Shown here in pieces: positions 25,790 through 34,769 of a DNA stretch of 64,000 nucleotides. The number at the start of each line of letters is the position of its first letter. The first letter of the stretch is position 1. The notes below the pieces were generated by a model. That model was given only the letters and a program-made list of their open reading frames with translations. It did no database searches and was not told the origin of the DNA. Origin of the DNA: Paraburkholderia phytofirmans OLGA172 (lineage in GTDB: Bacteria; Pseudomonadota; Gammaproteobacteria; Burkholderiales; Burkholderiaceae); contig NZ_CP014580.1 in assembly GCF_001634365.1 (NCBI RefSeq), positions 1-64,000 on the forward strand. Direction: 5' to 3'. The position numbers were made by a program, and so were the translations under genes.

Positions 25790-26674
25790 CTATGCCTGAC
25801 CACTCGCCCGTTCGTACCAGTGCTCAATGATTTGCCAGATCTGTGAAGCGGTTTCCGCAACGCAGAACAGGTCCGCATCGCTCGCGGCGATCATGCCCTC
25901 GTCGATAAGAAACTGGACGTCGAAGGCCTGGCGCCAGAAGCGCTCCCCCACGAGCAGCACGGGAAGCGGCTTGATCTTGCCTGTCTGCAGGAGCGTCAAC
26001 ACCTCGAACAGTTCATCGCAGGTGCCGTAGCCGCCCGGGAAAAAGACTGCAGCCTTCGCCCGCTCGAGCAGATGCAGCTTGCGGATCGCAAAATAGTGAA
26101 AGCGAAAACAGAGATCCGGGCTCAGGTACGGATTCGGCAACTGCTCGTGGGGCAGCGAGATGTTGAAGCCGACGCTCGCCGCGCCGGCTTCGAACGCGCC
26201 GCGATTGGCCGCCTCCATGATGCCTGGCCCACCACCTGTGACGACAGTCAGCTTCGGCAGCGTGGACGACGCCTGCGCGCCTCCGATGAGACGGCCAAGC
26301 TCGCAGGCGACCGTGTTTTACGCGCTCTTTTCGAGAAGGCGCTGCGCGAGTGCGACCTCGCGCCTGCCGACCGGATCGCCGGGGGCGGCGTCTAGCGCGC
26401 GCTGTGCCGCCTCAAGCCGTTGCTGCGCCGCGCCGGGTTCGATGAGGCGCGTGCTTCCGTAGACGACGACGGTGTGGTCGATCTGGTGACGCTGCAGCAG
26501 TTCTTCAGCCTTCCAGTAATCCAGTTGCAGGCGCACGCCGCACATTTCGGGGCGCTGCAGGAAAGCAAGATCTTCATCAGCCTGCTGGTAGCTCGGGCTT
26601 TCGACCAGGCGCTGAACCCGGAGGTCGGTGCGAGGCGTGGACGGCAGCGATGCGACAGCGGGTTGTTCAGTCAT
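25790..26674 (-). pseudogene. LOG-family (TIGR00730-type) Rossmann-fold protein with in-frame stop
   Basis: Homologue of LOG-family proteins (phosphoribohydrolases related to cytokinin-activating enzymes; bacterial roles in nucleotide metabolism). The N-terminal half from ATG 26674 reads HQIDHTVVVYGSTRLIEPG. The C-terminal half has the signature GGGPGIMEAANRGAFE and the PGGYGTCDELFEVLTLLQTGK motif. Both halves are in the same frame, separated only by a TAA at 26318-26320 where a tyrosine codon (TAT/TAC) would be expected, followed directly by conserved sequence VACELGRLIGGAQAS. A single nonsense change therefore splits an otherwise good gene of about 294 codons. GGAG precedes the ATG. An FNR-like box lies upstream at 26754-26767. 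Confidence 0.85.
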
Positions 26675-26753
26675 GAAAAGCTCCGTATGGAGGAAGAGGC
26701 GTTGTCCCCGTATTCCAACCAGCTTCATGATTGACGCGCGCCGGGTGCACTTC

Positions 26754-26767
26754 ATGATCCACATCAA
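26754..26767 (-). promoter_or_regulatory. FNR/ANR-like box upstream of the LOG-family gene
   Basis: ATGAT-CCAC-ATCAA, one mismatch from TTGAT-N4-ATCAA. It lies 80 bp upstream of the LOG ATG. At 21 nt distance on the minus strand stands AATCAT, a poor -10. The assignment rests on the motif and on its stronger neighbours in the island. Confidence 0.45.
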
Positions 26768-26860
26768 ATGCGATCGAAAGTCAGAGCGCAGACCTGACAA
26801 TTGTGGCACGACGCCCACGTCCTGGCTTGCTGCGGGCGTGGCGGTGCGCCGGGCGCCAGC

Positions 26861-26901
26861 TTGATCTGGATCATGAAGCGCGCTGCGGGCACCCCTATTC
26901 T
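26861..26901 (+). promoter_or_regulatory. FNR/ANR-type promoter of ftsH
   Basis: Box TTGAT-CTGG-ATCAT (26861-26874), then exactly 21 nt, then -10 TATTCT (26896-26901). This places the box centre at about -41.5, the class II activator position for FNR-type regulators. The ftsH ATG follows 30 bp later. Confidence 0.7.
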
Positions 26902-26930
26902 GACCACATTAACGGTCGACGCTGAAAGCA

Positions 26931-28832
26931 ATGAACAACAAATCCAACTTAACCGGCGTTTGGTTCACGGTCGGCATGATGCTGCTGTTCGTGGCGCAGA
27001 TCTTCCTGTTCCGTGAGCCATCTGAGACGATCGCCTACAGCGATTTTCACCGGCTGCTGGTCGCGCGGCAGCTGGACAATCTGGAGATCGGCCCCGCACA
27101 GATTACCGGTAGCGTCCGGATGCCCGGCGCTGCGCCCTTGCTGCCTGCGTCCGCCGCCAGCGACCTCGCTGCCAGTGGCGCGCCGTGGCGTTTTTCCACC
27201 GTGCGCGTCACCGACGATCATCTGATCGACGATCTGGCGAACTCGGGTATCCGCTATATGGGCGTTGCGGACAGTACGTGGCTCGTCACGCTGCTTGGCT
27301 GGCTCGTGCCCGTGTTCGTGCTCGTCGCCGTCTGGAGCGTCTTCATGCGGCGCGCGGGCGGTGGTCTGCGTGACTTCGGCGGGATTGGCAAGAGCAAGGC
27401 CAAGCTATACGCGCAGCAGGACACCGACGTCACGTTCGACGATATCGCCGGCATCGACGAAGCGAAAGCCGAGCTGAAACAGATCGTCGAATTCCTGCGC
27501 AACTCGGAGCGCTATCGGCGCCTCGGCGGCAAAATTCCGAAGGGTGTGCTGATCGTCGGCGCTCCCGGCACCGGCAAAACGTTGCTCGCGAAAGCTGTCG
27601 CGGGCGAAGCGGGCGTGCCGTTTTTTTCCATTAGCGGCTCGGCGTTTGTCGAAATGTTCGTCGGGGTCGGTGCTGCGCGCGTGCGGGACCTGTTCGAACA
27701 GGCGCAGCAGAAGGCGCCGTGCATCGTCTTCATCGACGAACTCGATGCGCTCGGCAAGGTGCGCGGTGCGGGTGTGACTTCCGGCAACGACGAACGCGAG
27801 CAGACGCTCAACCAACTGCTGGTTGAAATGGACGGCTTTCAGCCGAATTCAGGCGTGATCATTCTGGCGGCCACCAATCGTCCGGAGATTCTCGACCCAG
27901 CCTTGCTGCGCCCCGGGCGCTTCGACCGGCACATTGCAATCGACCGTCCGGACCTCAACGGGCGCAGGCAGATTCTGCAGGTCCATGTCAAACACGTGAC
28001 GCTCGCTGCGGACGTCGATCTGGGCGAACTCGCATCGCGGATGCCAGGTTTTGTCGGCGCGGATCTCGCCAACGTGGTCAACGAAGCCGCGCTGCATGCG
28101 GCCGAACTCGACAAGCCGGCCATCTCCATGACCGATTTCGACGAAGCGATTGACCGTGCGATGACCGGCGCGGAGCGCAGAAGCCGCGTCATGAACGAGC
28201 AGGAGAAGATCACGATCGCTTACCACGAAGCGGGTCACGCGCTGGTCGCGCAGAGCCGGGCCCATTGCGATCCCGTCAAGAAAGTATCGATCATTCCGCG
28301 CGGTATAGCAGCGCTCGGCTACACGCAGCAGGTGCCGACCGAAGACCGCTACGTGCTGCGCGAGAGCGAGTTGCTGGACCGGCTGGACGCGTATCTCGGC
28401 GGACGTGTGGCGGAGGAGATCGTGTTCGGCGACGTCTCGACCGGCGCGGAGAATGATCTGGATCGGGCGACCGCGCTGGTGCGGCATATGGTGACACGTT
28501 GTGGCATGAGTGCGGCTCTCGGGCTCGCTACGTTCGATGGCAGCAGTCCCGATCCCGGCTATTTCCCGCCGGTAGGTCGCGGCGAGCACTACAGCGAAAG
28601 CACGGCGAAGCTCGTTGATGACGAAATCCGGCGCGTGCTTGCTGCGGCGCACGAACGGGTCAGGCGCACGCTGGGTGACAGGCGCACGCAGCTCGATCGC
28701 ATTGCGAAGCGGCTGCTCGAATGCGAAGTACTCGATCAGCAGACCTTACTCGGGTTGATCGCGGGCGACGGCGCGCCAGCACCGGGCACGCAACACCGTG
28801 CCCCCGACGCGGCCATCGCGTCGAACGGCTAG
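26931..28832 (+). CDS. ftsH: ATP-dependent zinc metalloprotease FtsH-type
   Basis: 633-aa membrane AAA protease. Two membrane segments flank a periplasmic part (residues about 8-27 and 117-138). The Walker A GAPGTGKT is at about 210-217, pore FVG at 243-245, Walker [10 protein letters not shown] near 266-274 and [20 protein letters not shown]. The zinc site HEAGH is at 432-436 with third ligand Asp509 ([10 protein letters not shown]). Length is normal and all catalytic residues are present. It is an accessory FtsH, since the housekeeping copy is expected on the main chromosome. It degrades damaged membrane proteins, so a stress role fits the island and its FNR-type promoter. Confidence 0.93.
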   Translation: MNNKSNLTGVWFTVGMMLLFVAQIFLFREPSETIAYSDFHRLLVARQLDNLEIGPAQITGSVRMPGAAPLLPASAASDLAASGAPWRFSTVRVTDDHLIDDLANSGIRYMGVADSTWLVTLLGWLVPVFVLVAVWSVFMRRAGGGLRDFGGIGKSKAKLYAQQDTDVTFDDIAGIDEAKAELKQIVEFLRNSERYRRLGGKIPKGVLIVGAPGTGKTLLAKAVAGEAGVPFFSISGSAFVEMFVGVGAARVRDLFEQAQQKAPCIVFIDELDALGKVRGAGVTSGNDEREQTLNQLLVEMDGFQPNSGVIILAATNRPEILDPALLRPGRFDRHIAIDRPDLNGRRQILQVHVKHVTLAADVDLGELASRMPGFVGADLANVVNEAALHAAELDKPAISMTDFDEAIDRAMTGAERRSRVMNEQEKITIAYHEAGHALVAQSRAHCDPVKKVSIIPRGIAALGYTQQVPTEDRYVLRESELLDRLDAYLGGRVAEEIVFGDVSTGAENDLDRATALVRHMVTRCGMSAALGLATFDGSSPDPGYFPPVGRGEHYSESTAKLVDDEIRRVLAAAHERVRRTLGDRRTQLDRIAKRLLECEVLDQQTLLGLIAGDGAPAPGTQHRAPDAAIASNG

Positions 28833-29053
28833 TCGAACGGCGAGTCGGGCCACGCAGCGCCGCTTTCCCTTCCCAACACGTCAGCACGGGCCATGGGTGG
28901 CTTGAATACATTGGCGATATCCAGACCGCCTTCGCCGCCCTCCTGTTGAACACCCTGCGCAAGCAGTGCCGTTCCGTAAAGAGATTGTCCTTTCGTTCTG
29001 ACGCGGCGAGTGCACGGTAGTGCGCCCGAACGGATTTTCGCCTGACGGGTCAC

Positions 29054-29094
29054 TTGATTTGGGTCAACGTACACCGGGTCCTTGCGCGTAGTCT
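29054..29094 (+). promoter_or_regulatory. FNR/ANR-type promoter of the lemA operon
   Basis: Box TTGAT-TTGG-GTCAA (29054-29067), 21 nt, then -10 TAGTCT (29089-29094). The same -10 hexamer at the same distance is found before the universal stress gene at 38654-38694. Confidence 0.8.
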
Positions 29095-29194
29095 GAAGTT
29101 GCCAGCGTCGGCGACGCAAGGACGCCGTTGTGGTCCACCGCGGTCCTCGTCAGAGGCGTACTCGGGGCAGTTTTCAGAAGAACAGGAAGGTTCA

Positions 29195-29815
29195 ATGCGC
29201 ACCCTATGTCTAGCATTGCTTGCGGTCATCGTGTTATCCGTCTCCGGATGCGGTTACAACGCTATCCAGACTCAGGATGAGCAGGTGAAGGCGAGCTGGT
29301 CGGAGGTACTCAACCAGTACCAGCGTCGTGCCGACCTCGTGCCGAATCTCGTGAACACCGTGAAGGGCTACGCGAGCCAGGAGCGAGAAGTGTTCACGAG
29401 CGTGACCGAGGCGCGTGCCCGGGTCGGTTCCGTGCAGGCGACTCCGGCGCTCATCAACGACCCGCAGGCATTCGCCAACTTCGAAGCGGCCCAGGCACAG
29501 TTGTCGTCTTCGCTATCGCGACTCCTCGTCGTCTCTGAGAATTACCCGCAGCTGAAGTCCGATGCCAACTTTCGCGACTTGCAAGCGCAGCTCGAAGGAA
29601 CCGAAAACCGCATCACGGTGGCGCGTAACCGCTATATTAAGGCAGTGCAAGACTACAACACGACCGTTCGGTCATTCCCGTCCAATCTCACTGCAAGCCT
29701 GTTCGGCTACAAGGAAAAGCCTAATTTCTCGGTGTCGGACGAGGCGGCGATCGCGCGTCCTCCACAGGTCGATTTCAGCACGGCCCCCACGCCGGCCAGT
29801 GGAGCCGCCAATTGA
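29195..29815 (+). CDS. lemA: LemA-family lipoprotein
   Basis: 206 aa. The signal peptide has a lipobox (VLSVSGC, Cys20). The LemA domain follows: EVLNQYQRRADLVPNLVNTVKGYASQEREVFTSVTEARARV, then NRYIKAVQDYNTTVRSFPSNL. ATG 29195 is chosen since it opens the signal peptide; the frame upstream of it overlaps the FNR-type promoter. LemA proteins are often encoded with TPM-domain proteins, as here, and its stop overlaps the next start. Anchored in a membrane; molecular role unsettled in the family. Confidence 0.9.
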   Translation: MRTLCLALLAVIVLSVSGCGYNAIQTQDEQVKASWSEVLNQYQRRADLVPNLVNTVKGYASQEREVFTSVTEARARVGSVQATPALINDPQAFANFEAAQAQLSSSLSRLLVVSENYPQLKSDANFRDLQAQLEGTENRITVARNRYIKAVQDYNTTVRSFPSNLTASLFGYKEKPNFSVSDEAAIARPPQVDFSTAPTPASGAAN

Positions 29816-30671
29816 ACATCCTCAAACCCGCCAGCATGCTGCTGCTCGCCGTCCTCGCATTCTTGCCGTACGGTGCCGGCGCGGAGGTGGCGATTCCCGC
29901 ATTGACCGCGCATGTCACCGACGAGACGGCTACGCTCACCAGCGAACAGCGCGCGGCGTTAGAACGGACATTGCAGGCGTTCGAGGCGAAAAAGGGCAGC
30001 CAGATCTCCGTACTCATTGTGCCCACGACCCAGCCGGAAACTATCGAACAGTATTCGATCCGCGTCGTTGAGCAATGGAAGCTGGGACGCAAGCGCGTTG
30101 ACGACGGCGTGCTGGTGATCGTCGCAAAGGACGACCGGACGCTGCGTATCGAAGTCGGCTACGGGCTCGAAGGAGCGCTTACCGACGCAACCAGTAACCG
30201 CATCATCGACGAGACGATTGTTCCACGGTTCCAGCAGGGTGATTTTTACGGCGGTGTGGCGGCCGGCGTCGACAGCATCATGCACGTCGTCGATGGCGAA
30301 CCTTTGCCGCCTCCGCAGCAGCATGCAGGTAGCGCGTCCGGGCAACTCGCGCGCTATTTACCGATTCTTTTCGTGCTCACCCTGGTGGCGGGCGGCGTGT
30401 TTCGCGCGGTACTGGGGCGCTTGCCCGGTTCAGTGGTGACGGCGGAGCCGTCGCGGCCGTCGCGTGGCTGTTGTCGGGCACACTGTTCATCGCCGTCGTG
30501 GCAGGCGCGATCGCGCTCGCTTTCACGTTGCTCGGCAGCGGTCTTGGCGCCTATGCCGGAGGCCTCGCTATCGGCGGCCCGCCGGGCAGATTCGGCAGCG
30601 GCGCCGGACGCACGATCTTCCGGGGCGGTGGCGGCGGATTTGGCGGCGGTGGCGCATCGGGCAGGTGGTAG
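29812..30671 (+). pseudogene. TPM-domain (YgcG-like) protein with frameshift
   Basis: The N-terminal part reads well: a signal peptide (MLLLAVLAFLPYGAGA), then the TPM domain (VTDETATLTSEQRAALERTLQAFEAKKGSQISVLIVPTTQPETIEQYS, RVDDGVLVIVAKDDRTLRIEVGYGLEGALTDATSNRIID, FYGGVAAGVDSIM). Near 30425-30440 the frame is lost. The missing tail (AVAWLLSGTLFIAVVAGAIALAF, then the glycine-rich end RGGGGGFGGGGASGRW, stop 30669-30671) continues in another frame. Start is TTG 29812 overlapping the lemA stop, or ATG 29836. The open frame itself runs on to 30819 with nonsense. The domain is intact, but the membrane tail is detached. Confidence 0.8.
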
Positions 30672-30673
30672 CC

Positions 30674-31171
30674 ATGAATCTCCAACGCATCATCAGACAT
30701 CTGTTCGTGACACGCTGGCATGTGAATCGTGCGTTTCCGCCGCAGACGCTGCGTGCCATCGAGCACGCCATCAAGCAAAGCCATCGCGCGCACATCGGGC
30801 AGATCCGGTTTGCGGTTGAAGGCGCGCTTACCGATTACGGCTTTATCTGCAGGGATGTCGGAGAGAGAACGTGCGATCGATGTCTTTTCCGAACTGCGGG
30901 TCTGGGATACCGAACACAACAACGGGGTACTCGTCTATCTTTGCTGGCTGATCATGACGTGGAAATCGTTGCGGATCGCGGGGTGCATGCCAAGGTGAGG
31001 TCCGGCGAGTGGGAAGCCATTTGCCGGCAGATGGAGGCTGATTTCGGGATCGGCAAGTATCAGGCCGGCATACTCCGCGGTGTCGAGGAGATCACGGCCT
31101 TGCTCGCAAGACATTTTCCGGCCCAGCAGGAAAGGCTCAACGAGTTGCCGAGCAAACCGGCTGTGCTTTGA
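30674..31171 (+). pseudogene. Second TPM-domain protein with two compensating frameshifts
   Basis: The open frame is unbroken, but its middle is out of register. MNLQRIIRHLFVTRWHVNRAFPPQTLRAIEHAIKQSHRAHIGQIRFAVEGAL is followed by about 38 nonsense residues, while the adjacent frame encodes the expected ITALSAGMSERERAIDVFSELRVWDTEHNNGVLVYL (about 30830-30942). The first frame then resumes with LLADHDVEIVADRGVHAKV. Two opposite one-base changes explain this. It follows the previous gene by 2 bp. The product would be full length (165 aa) with a scrambled core. Confidence 0.75.
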
Positions 31172-31340
31172 GCGGTTCCCAGCCGATGCCAACGTCGAAG
31201 ATGATCAGGCTTACCAGATAAAAGATTTTTGCCGCATGCGTCTACCGTGAAGACCATCACGGCAGCGTCACACACGCAACGATTCCCCTACGGGGGCACG
31301 TTGATCCGGAAGTCCCCCACCAACCCTGCAAGGAAGAGCC

Positions 31341-31511
31341 ATGAGTGCCACTACTGTCAGCAAACTACTTTCTGAATTTGACGACCTTGCCTCAAAAAGC
31401 GATGACGTTAACGTTCAGGCCCTGATTCGAGCAATGAAGCTTCATGCCGAACTCACGAATCTGCGTCTCGGCGCATTGGAACAAGCGATGCTTGCCTTAC
31501 TGAAAAAGTGA
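31341..31511 (+). CDS. Small hypothetical protein, 56 aa
   Basis: ATG 31341 with AGGAAG 7 nt upstream opens 56 codons: MSATTVSKLLSEFDDLASKSDDVN, AMKLHAELTNLRLGALEQAMLALLKK. It is predicted to be mostly amphipathic helix, with no cysteine and no signal peptide. Good ribosome site and codon use support it. I do not recognise the family. It lies between the TPM genes and the interrupted oxidoreductase and may be co-transcribed with neither. Confidence 0.55.
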   Translation: MSATTVSKLLSEFDDLASKSDDVNVQALIRAMKLHAELTNLRLGALEQAMLALLKK

Positions 31512-31735
31512 GGAATACGGCAAGTTGAGAGCGTGAGCGCAGGGTGGTTCCGCGGCCACGCCTTACCCCGGTCGCCCTAGCTGCCGAAGCGCCTGAGCAG
31601 CGCCGGCTCGATGACGGCCGCCGACATCAGACCGCCCATGAAGGCCCCGGCGACGCCGGGCCCTGTCAGGTCCTGGCCGGCAAGCAGCAAGCCGTGGACG
31701 GGTGTGCGCACCCGTAATGCCGGGGTGGTCAAACG

Positions 31736-33198
31736 CATCTCGTTATACAGAAGTGTCGTAGCCGTCGCGCAAGATCTGGATGGTGCTCACAGCATCCATG
31801 ACTCGCTGCATGCCAATCCACAACGTCTTCGCGCCCGGTTCACCATCGCTCTTGCGCCCGAGGAATCCACCCAGTGACGCGATCATCCGTATCATCTGGT
31901 TCAGTGTCGGTGGTTTTTTCGGACGCGCCTTCTTGCAGAGCACGTGAGCACCATGTATCTCGTCAGCCGCGAAGAATAGCGACGCGTTTAGCTCCGGACA
32001 CGTTCTGCCCACACGCATGAGCCGTGCAATACGCCACGATACGACCATGTACAGCGCAAGTGCCTTCTCTACCCGTTCCATCTGCGAGAGCTGCAGCGCC
32101 TCAACCCGGCAGGCGTTCTTCAGGACATTGAAGAACATTTCTATTTCCCATCTCGCGCGGTACCAGTCGATGAGTTCGATGAGCGCATCCGCATCACCCG
32201 CTTCGCGGTTGGTCACAAGACGCCAGATGACTGGCTTTACGCCCGCTGGCGCATCCACCTCATACGCCTCGACGCAGGTGAGCGTGACGCTGACGCGACC
32301 GGGCAGCGTAATGCGCTGGCTGCGCAGTTCCTGCTTCACTTCACGTGCCTTCTGGCCACTGCGCCCGGGCAGCACGAAACTGATACGGCCGAGCACGTTA
32401 CCCGCGTGCACCTTGTCCCACAGCTTTTCTTCGTCCTTCAAGGCACGGTTGTGCTGCGAGCGGATCAGCCAGTCCGCCGGTTCACCCAATTCCTGCGCAC
32501 GCTGCATGAGCGCCGCGATGTCGCCTTCACGATCGGCCACATACACCAGCCGCGCGTCTGGCAGGGCCCGTGCCTGTTCGGCCACGATCTCATAGCTTTC
32601 GATCCACCGCGCACTTTCCCTGACTCCGCCACGCCTGCCGTTTGCATCGCGTGACTCGCGCGCCCACATCCAGGCATTCATCACACCCAGCGGCTCCCGA
32701 TCCGGTGTCACCGCATAAGTCGCGTGAAGATACATGCCCACCTGTGCTTCATAACTGAGTGGGCCGGCCCCTTCGATGTCCTGACCGTTAAAGTTCAGCT
32801 CTGTCGTATCGGCAATGCACAGCACCACCGGCAACGCTCCCATGCGCGCCGTGGTGCGATCCCAATGCGGCTGCATCATGTCGCGCCAGTCGATGCGCTC
32901 ATTGCCTAGAAAGCGATATGCTGCCATCGTCTCGGCCCAGCCTTCGCACGCGCCCGGAATGCTGGCCGTGGGCCGGCTGGCAAACCGTTTGATCAGTTCC
33001 TTCGCGCGCCGGTCTCGCCGTGGATCGCCCAAATCCAGAGTCTCAAATTCTTCGTCCACCCATGCTCCCGCGTCGTTTCGGATCTTCATGCTGAAAATCC
33101 GAGAGTAAACGCGAAATCCGCATTGTTAACAACCCCCTTCCGGCTACTTTGCTATCCAACATCGTCTCCGGAACTGTCGATTTGTGTATAACGAGATG
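31736..33198 (-). mobile_element. IS4-family (IS50 group) insertion sequence, copy 2
   Basis: 1,463 bp, same length, ends and encoded protein as the element at 18993-20455. It is flanked by the 9-bp duplication GGTCAAACG (31727-31735 and 33199-33207) within the oxidoreductase gene. Confidence 0.95.
31743..33089 (-). CDS. IS4-family transposase (Tn5/IS50 type), copy 2
   Basis: 448-aa protein identical in sequence to that at 19000-20346, with the same Asp94, Asp186 and YREK Glu317. Intact. The identity of the two copies implies recent transposition. Confidence 0.92.
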   Translation of the reverse strand: MKIRNDAGAWVDEEFETLDLGDPRRDRRAKELIKRFASRPTASIPGACEGWAETMAAYRFLGNERIDWRDMMQPHWDRTTARMGALPVVLCIADTTELNFNGQDIEGAGPLSYEAQVGMYLHATYAVTPDREPLGVMNAWMWARESRDANGRRGGVRESARWIESYEIVAEQARALPDARLVYVADREGDIAALMQRAQELGEPADWLIRSQHNRALKDEEKLWDKVHAGNVLGRISFVLPGRSGQKAREVKQELRSQRITLPGRVSVTLTCVEAYEVDAPAGVKPVIWRLVTNREAGDADALIELIDWYRARWEIEMFFNVLKNACRVEALQLSQMERVEKALALYMVVSWRIARLMRVGRTCPELNASLFFAADEIHGAHVLCKKARPKKPPTLNQMIRMIASLGGFLGRKSDGEPGAKTLWIGMQRVMDAVSTIQILRDGYDTSV

Positions 33199-34667
33199 GG
33201 TCAAACGGGCTGCCGTCATCTCAAGTCCATACATGGCGCCACCTGGCGAGCGCAAGTAGCGTTGCTGCGTCAAGGGCGTCGACAGCTCATGGAAGCGGAT
33301 CAGTGGTGCGAGAGCCGGGAAGTGTCTGCAGAACCGTGCCAGCAGCCGTTTTTCGATTCGTCCCTTCAGCTCGAGGTACTGCTCGGAGCGCCTCCCGTCT
33401 GCCGTATCCAGCCACGGGGCGAAAGCGCGTGCATCGCACAGTGCAATCACCTCGGCCGTCGGCTTACCGGTCCAAGTTCGGTCTTTCATTGAGGGGAATG
33501 ACACGAACAACCCCGGCGGGTCATCTTCTTCCACGTTGTGCCACACCCGCCCAATGTCTTCACTTTCGTAGATCCAAACATTGGCACCGGATGCGCCCGC
33601 CGCAGCGATATCGCCGTCGAGGCCGACGTACAGCGCCAGGTGCGCGAGGCCCGGGCGCAACCCGCGCAGCGTTTCCTGCCATGCGGGTGCCGTGGCGGCG
33701 TCGAGGCAGGATACGGTGTTGGCGATTCCCATCGCCGATATCACGTGGCTCGCGTGCTCAGTCCGGCGCGTGCCGCCTTGGCTAAACGCCACACCAGCCA
33801 CATGGCCGCCGGTCACGAGGATGTGTTCTACGGCGGCCCCCAGTTGCACCTCGCCACCGGACGCTTCAACAACCGGAACGAGCGTGTGCCCGATGCGGGT
33901 CGGACCACCTACCGGATAGTACGCACCGGCATTGTATGAACCGGTAACCAGCGCGTGCTCGAGCATCGGCGCGCTGTCGGGGGGCGCGCCGTAGTCGCCC
34001 CAGCGGGCGCCAAGCACCGCACGCAGTTGCGGATCGGGCACTGCGGCCAACGTGCTGGCAAGCGTGCGTTGCGCCCAGTGCTCGACTTCGTCGCCGTGAA
34101 TCAGGTGCATTCCCCAGGCGAGCCACTGAGGCATGCCGCACATCGCGAACCTCGCAAAGGCCGAATGCAGCGCGGCCTCGCACGCGGCGAACCAGCGCCC
34201 GATCGCCTCGTGCTGCGCCGGGAAGCGCGCGAGCAGAGCCTCGCGGTAACGCTCTTTCGGATACAGGATGCCAAACTCGATACCAGGCAGCCGGACGATG
34301 TCGTAGGGATTGCCGCAGGAGACGAATCGCAGTGCACCATCGGTCAGCCACGCAAGGATCCGGCCGATCTGCCCGCTTGAGCCTGCGATGTCGCCGACGC
34401 CGCCAATGTAGTGCACACCTGTAGCGAAGGTCCAGTCTTCCCGCGTAAAGGTCTGGGTGAGGCCGCCGGCCACGCTGTGCTGCTCGAGCACGAGCACGCG
34501 CCGCCCCTGACGGGCGAGCGCCGCCGCGGCGCCGAGGCCGCTAATACCGGAACCGATCACAATCACATCCCACATGACATCACCCTCCGTCCTGTCGCAC
34601 TCGCACTCGCACCGCTCGCGCAGCGGGCCGCATGAATGACATCAAAGCGCACCGCATCGCAGCGCGC

Positions 34668-34708
34668 TTGATACATGTCAACGATTTGCTCCAGTAGCAC
34701 GGTATTTG
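34668..34708 (+). promoter_or_regulatory. FNR/ANR-type promoter of the ABC transporter operon
   Basis: Box TTGAT-ACAT-GTCAA (34668-34681), 21 nt, then TATTTG (34703-34708). On the minus strand, 21 nt away, TTTGAT (34646-34641) could serve the divergent oxidoreductase gene, so the box may act in both directions. Confidence 0.65.
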
Positions 34709-34769
34709 TCAGCGCCTTGACACACGGCCTGTCAACACTGGGGCTATCCACCCGAGTACTGGGCATCGC

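Larger units (their letters stand above)
31577..34575 (-). pseudogene. CrtI/retinol-dehydrogenase-like FAD oxidoreductase split by IS4 copy 2
   Basis: Phytoene-desaturase-like NAD(P)/FAD oxidoreductase. The N-terminus is the dinucleotide-binding motif IVIGSGISGLGAAAALARQGRRVLVLEQH. The C-terminal piece (LRVRTPVHGLLLAGQDLTGPGVAGAFMGGL) lies at 31577-31726, beyond the element. Removing the IS and one duplication copy joins 34575-33199 to 31726-31577, giving 1,527 bp, exactly 509 codons in one frame. The gene is inactivated by a clean, probably recent insertion. The substrate cannot be named. Its start faces an FNR-type box at 34668-34681 shared with the divergent ABC transporter. Confidence 0.9.

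Noticed and set aside
34719..34737. TTGAC-N9-GTCAA near the ABC operon promoter
   Set aside because: Half-sites are too far apart for an FNR-type dimer (9 instead of 4 bp).
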